A stretch of DNA of 9,111 bases. It comes from Candidatus Aenigmatarchaeota archaeon. Lineage in GTDB: Archaea > Aenigmatarchaeota > Aenigmatarchaeia > PWEA01 > B50-G16. The stretch is from NCBI GenBank assembly GCA_003663345.1, contig QMZU01000021.1, forward strand, positions 1 to 9,111, in the 5' to 3' direction. Below the pieces are notes generated by a model. It was given only the letters and a program-made list of their open reading frames with translations, was not told the DNA's origin and made no database searches. Both the position numbers and the translations under genes were made by a program. Shown in pieces: positions 1-6,044 of the stretch (within the stretch, counting starts at the first letter, position 1; each line of letters opens with the position of its first letter).

Positions 1-56
1 CTCATGATCTTTCTCAGCTCTTCTCTCTCTTCTTCCTTCAGGTGGATAAGGCTCAT
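1..56 (-). CDS. Start of a minus-strand gene leaving the window (possible IS630-like transposase N-terminus)
   Basis: On the minus strand an ATG at 56-54 opens a frame to the left edge, giving MSLIHLKEEEREELRKIM, 18 residues. A GAGGT Shine-Dalgarno-like stretch lies about 8-9 bases before the ATG. The plus strand here is pyrimidine-rich and translates to an unlikely peptide, while the minus reading has the Glu/Arg/Lys helix style of the other proteins in this window. Short N-termini of the form 'LxxEExEELxxI' are common in IS630-family transposases, so this may be the 5' end of an insertion sequence that interrupts the tape measure gene. That family call rests on 18 residues and is weak. The gene could equally be an unrelated small helical protein. 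Confidence 0.4.
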   Translation of the reverse strand, partial: MSLIHLKEEEREELRKIM

Positions 57-3000
57 ATTCTAACCTCACTTCTTGAGCTTCCCTTTAGTATACCTCCTCC
101 AGATAGTTTTGGCCAGATACTTAGCCAGCTGGCTCCGACCGCAGCAGCCTTGACCGGCGCGGCAGGTTTGGCAGCGCAGGATTTCGCCCGAGCCGTAGTT
201 GACATCTCCGCTAACATGGAGATATGGCAGCAGCAGCTTGAAACGGTGATGGGCAGCGCCCAAGAAGCGAGGGAGACGCTTGAGTGGCTGGCCGAGTTCG
301 CCGCCGAGACGCCGTTCGAGATCCCTGGGTTGGTTCAAGCGACTGTAACCCTGGAGGCGTATGGTCAGAGCGCCAGGAAGTGGTTGCCGCTTGTTGGTGA
401 GTGGGCGGCGGCGATGAGTATAGATATCAGTGATGCGGCCAGGGCCGTTGCGAGGGCTTTGAGCGGCAGTGCCGAGGGATTCGAGATACTGCGTAACTAC
501 GGCATCAACACGGCCAAGCTGCTTGCCGCTGGGTGGTCGGGAGCGTATCAGGACATTGAGAGCACTGCCAGGGCGCTGGAGAGGGTGTTCATGGAGTTTG
601 CAGGCGGGATGGAGAAGCAGGCCAGGACATATAGAGGTATCATGTCCAACCTGTCCGATGCGTTTAGCCGGTTCGCCTTGTTACTCGGAGAGCGTTTTTT
701 CGAGGATCTAAAGGGACGAATGAGGGAGCTGTTGGTGGTCTTTAATGAGATGTTCCAAACGGGCGAAATGGACAGGTGGGCGGACAGGTTAGGAGCCGTG
801 TTCAGGGCGGCGGTTGATTTCTTCGGCGGTGCAACTCAAGCGGCGATCGGGTTTGCAAGGGCTATTGACAAAATCATGGGCAAGCTGGAGCGGCTTTTCG
901 GGATCAGCCATGTAGATGCGATGGCCGCTGAGGTCCGCGGGTTGCAAGAACAAATCGAGCATTATGAGGAGCTGGTGGAGAAATACGAGGAGTATGAGGA
1001 GAAAGCGCGTGAGGCAGGCCAAACGATAGCCGAGTTTGCCGCTCACAATGATGAGGTGCGTCGAACAATCGATGAGCTTGCCCAACGTTTCCCCGATGCG
1101 GTTGTGGCAGTCGATAGCTTTGGCCGCGCTGTGGGCATCTCGGTCACGAAAGTTAGAGAGCTGATCAGTGAGATGCGGGCTTTGAACCAGGTTGCAGCTC
1201 GTGAGACGGCGAGGGAGATATTCAAATCGGTGGCCGAGTTGGAGAAGAGGCGGGCGGCGCTGCTGGAGGAGGAGCGGAAGATAAGAGAGGCGTTGAAGGC
1301 TGGTAAGGCTTATCAACCGTCGCCTAAGGCCGGGCGGGCTTACGGGCTAATGGGACCTATGCCGGTTGTCGGAGCTGAAAGACAGCGAGAGGTTTGGAGG
1401 CAGGTGACGGAGGAGCTTGCGGAGGTAAATACAAGGCTTGCCCACATGCGCTCCTTGTTGCCGGATGTTCTAAAAGCGATGGGACCTGAGGCGGTCAAGA
1501 CGGCGAAGGGTATCGTTGCGCTTCAGCGTCAATGGGAGTCGATGGATGAGGCTGCGAGAAAAAGCGAGAAAGGCGCTAAGACGCTGGCCCAACTTCGTGG
1601 GCAGGCCCGTGGATTGGCGGAGGTTTTGGGCATCGGCGCAAAGAACGCCGATGTGCTGTTAAAACTCCTGCCAGATGTGGTGGCGCAGCTCGACAAGGGT
1701 CGAAAGGTGACGGAGGATCAAGGTAAAAAGGTGAGGCAACTGACAAAGGAGGAGCTGGAGTGGCGGAAGAAGTCGATACAGAAATACGTTGAGTTTGTCA
1801 ACAAGCAGATCCAGCTGGGCAGGATGAGCACGAGGGAGGGCATAGTTCAGCTACAGAAGCTCTACAACGATGAGCGGTTGACGAACGAGGAGAGGGAGAG
1901 GATCTCTGAGGCGCTGGCACAGTTGAGGGAGAGATTAGCGATCGAGACGGCGAAAGCGGAGGCTGAGGCGGCGCGAAAGGCGGAGGAGGAGCAAAAAAGG
2001 CTGCTGCAAGAGCGGCGGGCGCGTGAGGAGGAGTGGAGGAGGGAGTCGCTTGCAAATTACGTGAGCTGGGTGAGGGAGCAAGTCGCGGAAGATAAAATGA
2101 GCACCGAAGAAGCTATCCGGAGACTTAACAAGCTATTGTCTAGGGAGGAGCTGGTGAAGGAGGAGAGGGAGAGGATCTATCAAACTGTTGCTGAGCTGAG
2201 AAAAAGGGCGGCGCAAGCCGGCAAAGAGGAGGTGGAGGTAGCTGAGGAAGCGGTTGAGAGTCTTGAAATAAGAATTGAAGCGCTGGGCGGGGCGGAGACG
2301 GTATATAGGCGGATGATACTCCATGCTGAGACGGCTGAGGAGAGGTTTAGGGCTCTGGTGCGGGCCGGAACAAATATAAGGCAGGAGCTGGTAAGGCTTG
2401 GGCTGGTCGATCCATTCGAAGCGTCTCGCGCAGCGGCGCAGGAGCTGATTTCATTGACTCAACTAGGCCTGGAGGGCACGGAGGAATGGCTTAGGGTGAT
2501 GGAGGAGCTGGGCGGGACAACGGAGGAGAAGCTCAAGGAGTTATCCGAGCTTCTTGAAAAGGTGAAAAACGGCGAGCTGGAAGTGAAAAAGGCGGTGGAG
2601 CTGTTGGCAGGAAAACATAGAGAAGCCGGCGAGGTAGCCCAGCAGTCATCCCGGAAGATGAAGAGGGCAACGCTGGACGTTTGGGCGATAGCGCGTGAAG
2701 CAGCGAACGCGGTTGGTATGCTCATCGAGGAGTGGGATGCGTTTGGCGAGGCGTCTGAGGTGGCTGGTGAGGTAGCGTATGATGGGATACAGATCGTCGT
2801 GAGCGCCCTTATGGGCGATTATACGAACGCTGTTGTCCATGTAATAGACCTGGTAGCGCAGCTGGCCAAGGAGTGGGCGGGTGTTGCGGAGGAGGCAAAC
2901 AAGGCGATAGAGAGCATGAGAGGGTCGATCGAAGATAATTTGGCCGGCGTGTTCGTCGATGCGCTATTCGAAGGAGCTAGCGTGGAGGAGGTCCGTGAGA

Positions 3001-3551
3001 AAGCGAAAAGGATGTTTGCCGAAACGATCCTGGAGGAGTTTGCCAGGAGCTTGCTTCAAGCAGGAGTTATCAAGCAAGTGTTAGACACCTTCTGGAGGGT
3101 GTATGAACAAGTGACGAGTGAACACAGCGCGGGAGGCGAGATGATAGTGCCAAGCGAATTAGAGCAGCTTGGCCGGGCCATGAATCAGGCGACGACAGCG
3201 ATAGATCAGGCGTGGAGTGTTTTTGAACAAGTGGCAACGCCCTGGCTGGAGAAATACGGCATCCCAACGGGAGAAGGTGGGTTAGGCGGAGCCGAGGAGT
3301 ATGGGACGGGTTCGTCCATCAGGACGATAACGAGGACGCAGGCAGAGAACATCTCGCTGTTGCTTAAGTCGAGCGAGTCCATTTTGAGGCAAATAGAACA
3401 AAACACTGCTGGGATACTGGATTACACGCGAGAAATCGCCTTACACACGAGCGTGTTGCCGGCCTTGGCCGGTGTTGGCAGCGGCGGACGTGATGTGAAT
3501 GAGCAACTAGCGCGCGAATATCGAATTAGAAAGCGGGCTTTGGGCGGATAA
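42..3551 (+). CDS. Phage tail tape measure protein (5' end uncertain)
   Basis: Tape measure proteins fill the lumen of long phage tails, set tail length during assembly and help DNA exit. Counting from the GTG at 42, residues about 59-150 carry the family's N-terminal pattern: a Met-Glu helix, then VMGSAQEARETLEWLAEFA, then AETPFEIP, a Val-Gln-Ala-Thr helix and RALSGSAEGFEILRNYGI. Charged coiled-coil stretches follow (about 300-330 and 640-670). Two imperfect repeats of about 57 residues begin near residues 574 and 665. The C-terminus has a helix containing LRQIEQNT, common at tape measure ends. The length of 1169 aa suits a long tail. The GTG at 42 has no Shine-Dalgarno sequence and lies inside the possible minus-strand gene at 1-56, and the frame stays open to the window edge. 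The true start may therefore be upstream, at an internal ATG such as 216, or lost by rearrangement. Confidence 0.9.
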   Translation: MDKAHILTSLLELPFSIPPPDSFGQILSQLAPTAAALTGAAGLAAQDFARAVVDISANMEIWQQQLETVMGSAQEARETLEWLAEFAAETPFEIPGLVQATVTLEAYGQSARKWLPLVGEWAAAMSIDISDAARAVARALSGSAEGFEILRNYGINTAKLLAAGWSGAYQDIESTARALERVFMEFAGGMEKQARTYRGIMSNLSDAFSRFALLLGERFFEDLKGRMRELLVVFNEMFQTGEMDRWADRLGAVFRAAVDFFGGATQAAIGFARAIDKIMGKLERLFGISHVDAMAAEVRGLQEQIEHYEELVEKYEEYEEKAREAGQTIAEFAAHNDEVRRTIDELAQRFPDAVVAVDSFGRAVGISVTKVRELISEMRALNQVAARETAREIFKSVAELEKRRAALLEEERKIREALKAGKAYQPSPKAGRAYGLMGPMPVVGAERQREVWRQVTEELAEVNTRLAHMRSLLPDVLKAMGPEAVKTAKGIVALQRQWESMDEAARKSEKGAKTLAQLRGQARGLAEVLGIGAKNADVLLKLLPDVVAQLDKGRKVTEDQGKKVRQLTKEELEWRKKSIQKYVEFVNKQIQLGRMSTREGIVQLQKLYNDERLTNEERERISEALAQLRERLAIETAKAEAEAARKAEEEQKRLLQERRAREEEWRRESLANYVSWVREQVAEDKMSTEEAIRRLNKLLSREELVKEERERIYQTVAELRKRAAQAGKEEVEVAEEAVESLEIRIEALGGAETVYRRMILHAETAEERFRALVRAGTNIRQELVRLGLVDPFEASRAAAQELISLTQLGLEGTEEWLRVMEELGGTTEEKLKELSELLEKVKNGELEVKKAVELLAGKHREAGEVAQQSSRKMKRATLDVWAIAREAANAVGMLIEEWDAFGEASEVAGEVAYDGIQIVVSALMGDYTNAVVHVIDLVAQLAKEWAGVAEEANKAIESMRGSIEDNLAGVFVDALFEGASVEEVREKAKRMFAETILEEFARSLLQAGVIKQVLDTFWRVYEQVTSEHSAGGEMIVPSELEQLGRAMNQATTAIDQAWSVFEQVATPWLEKYGIPTGEGGLGGAEEYGTGSSIRTITRTQAENISLLLKSSESILRQIEQNTAGILDYTREIALHTSVLPALAGVGSGGRDVNEQLAREYRIRKRALGG
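1761..2210 (+). repeat. Internal protein repeat in the tape measure gene
   Basis: Two imperfect copies of a segment of about 57 residues begin at 1761 and 2034. Each starts with Trp-Arg-Arg/Lys, carries KMSTEEA or RMSTREG near the middle, and ends in a KEERERI or NEERERI helix followed by a Leu-Arg-Lys/Glu-Arg segment. The start-to-start distance is 273 bases (91 codons), with a charged coiled-coil linker between. The DNA has diverged, so this is an old in-frame duplication. Confidence 0.75.
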
Positions 3552-3557
3552 ATTTCC

Positions 3558-3671
3558 ATGCCTGTGCGGGTGAGAATGGGTGGTGAGGTGCAAGAAGCAA
3601 GAATAGGACGCAGGTTTGCCAGCATTTTCAAAAACGTCATTTTATGTCCTCAACCGGATCCCTTAGGATAA
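3558..3671 (+). CDS. Small hypothetical protein, 37 aa
   Basis: An ATG six bases after the tape measure stop opens a 37-codon frame ending in TAA at 3669-3671, just before the Shine-Dalgarno of the next gene. The peptide starts MPVRVRMGGEVQEARIGRRF and ends in ILCPQPDPLG. It fills nearly the whole gap between its neighbours, which favours a real short gene in the tail operon. The only ribosome-binding signal is a weak GGCGGA inside the end of the tape measure gene, suggesting translational coupling. I do not recognise the family. It could also be a chance frame or the remnant of a longer gene. Confidence 0.35.
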   Translation: MPVRVRMGGEVQEARIGRRFASIFKNVILCPQPDPLG

Positions 3672-3687
3672 ACAAGGAGGTGGCAAA

Positions 3688-4008
3688 ATGCTGAAATATC
3701 CGATTGGCGCTTTCAGGTCATCAAGTGAGGCCCGGGAGGAGCTTGAGCGCTGGTATGGGCAACGTGCTCGAAAAAGGCGGGACTCCTTCCAGGCGGCTCT
3801 GGAGGAGGCTAAGGAGGCCATCGAGCAATGCGGTGGTGCTGGGTGTTATGTGCTTCTGAAAGGACTTCAGATCTTCCTCCAGACGCCGTGGGGAAAGATA
3901 AAGCTGAAGAATGTTGAGACCACTAGCCCACAAGCAGAGGCTGTGTGGCTTGCCTACAAGCTGAGGGTTCCGTGTAAGCTCGGCCCTGGTGATGAGGAGG
4001 TGAGATAA
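3688..4008 (+). CDS. Hypothetical protein, 106 aa
   Basis: The ATG at 3688 follows a strong AAGGAGG (3674-3680) with a 7-base gap, so the start is secure. The product is a soluble, charged 106-aa protein. Residues about 10-50 look like a helical Arg/Glu-rich segment, followed by a Cys-Gly-Gly-Ala-Gly-Cys turn near residues 48-53 and a beta-like part (YVLLKGLQIFL, then GKIKLKNVETTS). I see no transmembrane segment or signal peptide, and I do not recognise a family. It lies between the tape measure gene and the terminase-like gene and shares one base with the latter (stop TAA at 4006-4008, next start ATA at 4008), so it is probably co-transcribed and translationally coupled with it. Confidence 0.75.
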   Translation: MLKYPIGAFRSSSEAREELERWYGQRARKRRDSFQAALEEAKEAIEQCGGAGCYVLLKGLQIFLQTPWGKIKLKNVETTSPQAEAVWLAYKLRVPCKLGPGDEEVR

Positions 4009-4010
4009 TA
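3995..4010 (+). promoter_or_regulatory. Ribosome binding site that decides the ATA start
   Basis: AGGAGGTG (3995-4002) lies inside the end of the 106-aa gene and is five bases from ATA at 4008-4010. No ATG, GTG or TTG lies in the downstream frame within a usable distance. The stop of the upstream gene (4006-4008) overlaps the ATA by one base. Confidence 0.55.
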
Positions 4011-4463
4011 AGCAAGCGAGGCAGACGATCGCTCAATTCAGGTCATCCAATTTTCGAGCGTCGTTTAACAGCCATCGAGGAGGCCCTAGCACGTGGCGAG
4101 GGCTACCGAGCGATCCAGCGCCGGTTTGCAGTGCTGTGGGGTCTGTCCGAGAGGCAGGTGGGCAGGTATATCAGCGAGGTCCTAAAGCGTTGGTCTTCCG
4201 AGCTAAGCCGAAAAGAGCGCGAGACGCTGTTAGTCGAGGCGCTGATGAAGCGGAGGCATCTCTTTCGTAAGGCCATGAAGGAGGGAAACTGGAACCTAGC
4301 GCTCCGAATATTGGATTCTGAGGCTAGACTTTTAGGCTTGATGCCGTCCAAGGTATCCGACAGGCCCAGGCCAAGGCTAATTTCACCGCCGAGGAAGGTG
4401 ATAATCTATGAGAAAAAAGAAGCAGCGCCAGATAGTCCTGGCCCAGGCGGAGCTAATGCTTAA
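4008..4463 (+). CDS. Terminase small subunit-like HTH protein with an apparent ATA start
   Basis: The frame is open from 3996 to the TAA at 4461-4463. The first ordinary start codon is the GTG at 4131, but it falls in the middle of a helix-turn-helix (…GEGYRAIQRRFAVLWGLSER, then QVGRYISEVLKRW) and has no Shine-Dalgarno. An AGGAGGTG at 3995-4002 is followed after five bases by ATA at 4008-4010, overlapping the upstream stop by one base in the way TAATG junctions do. ATA is therefore the best start and gives 151 aa. The HTH is followed by a helical part that includes KAMKEGNWNLALRILDSEAR and LLGL. This pattern (a step of small 'A-x-x-x-G-D/N-x-x-A-A/L-x-x-L' followed by a leucine-rich helix) is typical of phage terminase small subunits, which recognise DNA for packaging. 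The large subunit is not in the window. The gene could also encode another phage DNA-binding protein. Confidence 0.6.
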   Translation: MSKRGRRSLNSGHPIFERRLTAIEEALARGEGYRAIQRRFAVLWGLSERQVGRYISEVLKRWSSELSRKERETLLVEALMKRRHLFRKAMKEGNWNLALRILDSEARLLGLMPSKVSDRPRPRLISPPRKVIIYEKKEAAPDSPGPGGANA

Positions 4464-4620
4464 AGAGCTGGGTTACGTTGATCGGCGTGCATTGTTGAAC
4501 ACCATAAAGGCGATGGGCATTGAGGTCCCAAGGCGGACGTTCTATAGGTGGTTGTCCGTTTGGGGCCAAACGAAGAACTTAAGAGAAGTTCGAGGCTATA
4601 TACCTGAACGCTCCGCTTGA
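4408..4620 (+). CDS. Small HTH-like hypothetical protein, 70 aa
   Basis: The ATG at 4408 follows a purine-rich GAGGAAGGTG (4391-4400) and overlaps the end of the terminase-like gene by 56 bases in another frame, so the two are probably translationally coupled. The 70-aa product begins with a basic stretch (MRKKKQRQ), then a helix (AQAELMLKELGYVD) and a segment that reads like a helix-turn-helix (RALLNTIKAMGIEVPRRTFY, then RWLSVWG). A nucleic-acid-binding role is a reasonable inference, but I do not recognise a family. It ends the tight cluster of small genes behind the tape measure gene. The next 98 bases hold no gene and contain a promoter. Confidence 0.65.
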   Translation: MRKKKQRQIVLAQAELMLKELGYVDRRALLNTIKAMGIEVPRRTFYRWLSVWGQTKNLREVRGYIPERSA

Positions 4621-4654
4621 TCTCCCAGATCCTTACCCTCTCTCAACCTGGCCC

Positions 4655-4683
4655 TCGACATTGATCCCGGCATGTTGTATTAT
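4655..4683 (+). promoter_or_regulatory. Sigma-70-type promoter for the excisionase-like regulator
   Basis: TCGACA (4655-4660) and TATTAT (4678-4683) are separated by 17 bases. Each matches five of six consensus positions. Transcription would start near 4690, about 30 bases before the ATG at 4719. A short imperfect palindrome, TGTCAGGACA (4703-4712), lies in the predicted leader. Confidence 0.6.
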
Positions 4684-4718
4684 GTCGATCGAATCCTTGC
4701 ACTGTCAGGACACTCTCG

Positions 4719-5147
4719 ATGAAGAGTCAGGACAAGCGTCCGGACAACTGTATAAGCGTCTCGGAAACAGCTCAGAGGCTTGGCGTATGCGTCGAAACCG
4801 TCAGAAGGTGGATAAAGTCTGGCAAAATAAAAGCTCGCAAGGTGGGAACCAGATACTTCATCCCTCTATCGGAGATCGAGGAGCGTGTCAGCACACCATC
4901 CGGACGGGTGCCAGGAGGTATGTCGGGACAGATATCCGAACAGAGCGCCAAAGACGAGATTATAGCAGCGCTCAGAGAGCAAAACCGGGTCCTGCAGGAG
5001 CGCATCAAGGAGCTTGAGGCGGACAAAGCTTACCTTCAAGAGAGGATCCTCACGCTGGAGAGATTGCTCGAATCAATGGCACCGAAGGCTTTGCCTAAAC
5101 CACCGTTGCGTGAGAGGATAAAGCGGCTATTCAAGAGGGCGAAATGA
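4719..5147 (+). CDS. Excisionase/MerR-like HTH regulator with C-terminal coiled coil
   Basis: The 142-aa product has an N-terminal helix-turn-helix of the excisionase/MerR-like type at about residues 11-57 (CISVSETAQRLGVCVETVRR, then WIKSGKIKARKVGTRYFIPL and SEIEERV). The 'VRRWIxSGKIxAxKVGxRYxIPxSEIE' layout is characteristic of that fold, which binds short DNA sites. Residues about 75-118 form a heptad-like coiled coil (ALREQNRVLQERIKELEADK…), expected to give a dimer. The tail is basic (PLRERIKRLFKRAK) and could contact DNA or RNA. The start is the ATG at 4719, with only a weak AGGA eight bases upstream. The gene has its own promoter and is followed nine bases after its stop by a perfect 26-base palindrome. 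A role as transcriptional regulator or recombination directionality factor fits; which one cannot be told. Confidence 0.8.
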   Translation: MKSQDKRPDNCISVSETAQRLGVCVETVRRWIKSGKIKARKVGTRYFIPLSEIEERVSTPSGRVPGGMSGQISEQSAKDEIIAALREQNRVLQERIKELEADKAYLQERILTLERLLESMAPKALPKPPLRERIKRLFKRAK

Positions 5148-5155
5148 GCCTGGGT

Positions 5156-5181
5156 TGTCACCAAATGCCCATTTGGTGACA
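5156..5181. repeat. Perfect 26-base inverted repeat (operator or transcript hairpin)
   Basis: TGTCACCAAATG (5156-5167) and CATTTGGTGACA (5170-5181) are perfect inverted 12-base arms around CC. It starts nine bases after the regulator's stop and is centred about 27 bases upstream of a perfect TATAAT (5193-5198). No T-run follows, so a standard intrinsic terminator is unlikely. A binding site for a dimeric regulator, possibly the adjacent HTH protein, is the better reading. The TGACAG motif recurs 8 bases further on (5185-5190). Confidence 0.7.
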
Positions 5182-5192
5182 GTTTGACAGCT

Positions 5193-5198
5193 TATAAT
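5193..5198 (+). promoter_or_regulatory. TATAAT -10 element without a good -35
   Basis: A perfect TATAAT lies 64 bases before the ATG at 5263. The TTGACA at 5184-5189 is only three bases away and cannot act as its -35 element. The correct -35 zone is occupied by the right arm of the 5156-5181 palindrome. This suggests a promoter that depends on, or is blocked by, a protein bound to the palindrome. Confidence 0.45.
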
Positions 5199-5225
5199 CT
5201 CCGGCAATCCTTGCCCTCGCACAAA

Positions 5226-5237
5226 TTAGCATGCTAA
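5226..5237. repeat. 12-base perfect palindrome in the leader
   Basis: TTAGCATGCTAA is perfectly self-complementary and overlaps a possible -10 (TAAAAT, 5235-5240) with a poor -35 (TTGCCC, 5211-5216, spacing 18). It could be a second operator in front of the gene at 5263. Confidence 0.35.
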
Positions 5238-5239
5238 AA

Positions 5240-5259
5240 TTGCCTCCTAGAGGAGGTGA
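5240..5259 (+). promoter_or_regulatory. Hairpin masking the ribosome binding site of the gene at 5263
   Basis: CCTCCT (5243-5248) is perfectly complementary to AGGAGG (5251-5256), the Shine-Dalgarno of the next gene. As RNA this gives a CCUCC/GGAGG stem with a four-base loop, extendable by two G-U pairs and one U-A pair to 5240/5259. The ATG at 5263 follows at once. Such a stem would hide the ribosome binding site until it is melted or bound. Confidence 0.5.
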
Positions 5260-5262
5260 AAG

Positions 5263-5706
5263 ATGAAAAGGTGGGCTTTGATAACAGCAATATCGGCCAT
5301 ACTCCTCTCCCTGCCAGTGTGGGCAGAGCTGACAAAAGAGGATGTGCTCCAGATAATAAGGGCGGAGCTTGAACCGATTAAGCTTCAAATGGCGAAGCTA
5401 GAGGGTAAGGTGGCCACCAAAGATGATATCCATGAGCTTTATCGATGGTTCATCATCGCCTGGATCACCATCATTCTCGCCATCTTTGCGATCCCTTACC
5501 TCTACGGCCGAGCCGACAGGGAGCGGGTCAAGGAGCTTGAAGCCAGGCTCAGAGAGGAGGAGAAACGAATTGAGGAGGTGATAGCCAGCGTGGAAGCGTT
5601 GAAAGCCGTCCTGCAACGGGAGGAAAAACTCAGGGAAGAAGCTCAAAAGCTCGCCCAAGAGAAACCGGAGTTCGCCGAAGCTTTCAAAAGAATTGGTCTG
5701 CTTTGA
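5263..5706 (+). CDS. Exported or membrane-anchored coiled-coil protein, 147 aa
   Basis: The ATG at 5263 follows AGGAGGTG at a short distance. Residues 1-21 read as a signal peptide (MKRWALITAISAILLSLPVW, cleavage likely after VWA). Residues 22-60 are a charged stretch with LEGKVATKDDIHELYRW, a motif style often seen in small bacterial coiled-coil membrane proteins. Residues about 62-82 (FIIAWITIILAIFAIPYLYG) form one strong transmembrane helix. Residues about 86-135 are a Glu/Arg-rich coiled coil ending in a short amphipathic tail. The N-terminal part would face outside and the coiled coil inside. I recognise no named family. A holin is unlikely because of the signal peptide and long cytoplasmic coil. 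In this context a membrane tether for an element-encoded protein or DNA is possible, but that is inference. Confidence 0.7.
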   Translation: MKRWALITAISAILLSLPVWAELTKEDVLQIIRAELEPIKLQMAKLEGKVATKDDIHELYRWFIIAWITIILAIFAIPYLYGRADRERVKELEARLREEEKRIEEVIASVEALKAVLQREEKLREEAQKLAQEKPEFAEAFKRIGLL

Positions 5707-5724
5707 AAGCATCTGGTAGGCTAT

Positions 5725-5748
5725 CGCCTTGACAACAAGGCGCCTTGA
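5725..5748. promoter_or_regulatory. Palindromic operator overlapping the RHH promoter
   Basis: CGCCTTG (5725-5731) is inverted at CAAGGCG (5736-5742) across ACAA. CAAGGCGCCTTG (5736-5747) is itself a 12-base perfect palindrome, and CGCCTTGA occurs twice in direct orientation (5725-5732 and 5741-5748, 16 bases apart). The array covers the -35 and most of the spacer. RHH repressors of the CopG/Arc/MetJ fold bind such short repeated palindromes, so autorepression by the downstream gene is likely. Confidence 0.65.
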
Positions 5749-5757
5749 TGGTATAAT
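5729..5757 (+). promoter_or_regulatory. Consensus sigma-70 promoter of the RHH gene
   Basis: TTGACA (5729-5734) and TATAAT (5752-5757) both match consensus perfectly and are separated by 17 bases. The start point would be near 5764, 24 bases before the GTG at 5788. This is the strongest promoter in the window, and its spacer is occupied by an inverted repeat. Confidence 0.85.
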
Positions 5758-5767
5758 TAAGCAGGAA

Positions 5768-5779
5768 CTCCATAAGGAG
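5768..5779 (+). promoter_or_regulatory. Short anti-Shine-Dalgarno stem before the RHH gene
   Basis: CTCC (5768-5771) can pair with GGAG (5776-5779) across ATAA, inside the AAGGAGG (5774-5780) that serves the GTG at 5788. The stem is only four pairs and would be weak alone. It is listed because three neighbouring genes show the same arrangement with longer stems. Confidence 0.25.
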
Positions 5780-5787
5780 GCGGCAAG

Positions 5788-5973
5788 GTGAAAATTCAAC
5801 AGCAAAGAGGTGGAGAGCCCAAGCTCAAGATGTGGATTAACCTGCCGATCTCTCTAAGGGAAAAGCTGCTTGAGATTGCTCAACAAGAGCGCAAATCCAT
5901 ATCGCTGGTGATCCGGGAGCTGCTGGAGGAAGCCCTGCAGAGGCGGGAGCGAGGTGCCGAAGCACCCCGCTGA
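5788..5973 (+). CDS. Ribbon-helix-helix (CopG/Arc-like) transcriptional repressor, 61 aa
   Basis: The start is GTG at 5788, seven bases after AAGGAGG (5774-5780). The product has the ribbon-helix-helix layout. A short beta strand (LKMWINLPI, about residues 13-21) has alternating residues facing DNA, followed by helix 1 (SLREKLLEIAQQER) and helix 2 after the KS turn (SISLVIRELLEEALQRR). The 61-aa length suits the family. RHH proteins act as dimers or higher oligomers that bind palindromes and often repress their own promoter or control plasmid copy number or partition. The gene lies directly behind a consensus promoter overlapped by repeated CGCCTTG palindromes, which fits autorepression. No toxin gene follows that I can recognise, although the next gene (6045) is unassigned. 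A small hairpin (GGTGC-CGAA-GCACC, 5953-5966) lies at the end of the gene, without a T-run. Confidence 0.85.
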   Translation: MKIQQQRGGEPKLKMWINLPISLREKLLEIAQQERKSISLVIRELLEEALQRRERGAEAPR

Positions 5974-6022
5974 TGAAAGCAACGCGTCCTTGGTCAACTT
6001 AAATTATATCACACCTTGCCGC

Positions 6023-6038
6023 CCTCCAGCCAGGGAGG
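6023..6038 (+). promoter_or_regulatory. Anti-Shine-Dalgarno stem before the gene at 6045
   Basis: CCTCC (6023-6027) pairs perfectly with GGAGG (6034-6038) across six bases. GGGAGGTG (6033-6040) is the ribosome binding site of the GTG at 6045. The layout matches that at 5243-5256. Confidence 0.4.
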
Positions 6039-6044
6039 TGCGCC

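Noticed and set aside
789..1316. 175-codon minus-strand frame inside the tape measure gene
   Set aside because: It is a mirror of the GAG/GCG-rich coding strand with no ribosome binding site and no recognisable pattern.
4661..5017. 118-codon plus-strand frame overlapping the HTH regulator
   Set aside because: Its translation has no domain-like pattern and it overlaps the convincing excisionase-like frame at 4719-5147.
5184..5198. TTGACA and TATAAT as one promoter
   Set aside because: The spacing is three bases, far from the usual 16-18.
5996..6010. AT-rich TTATATC as a promoter for the gene at 6045
   Set aside because: No -35-like hexamer lies at a usable distance. TTGGTC is only nine bases away.
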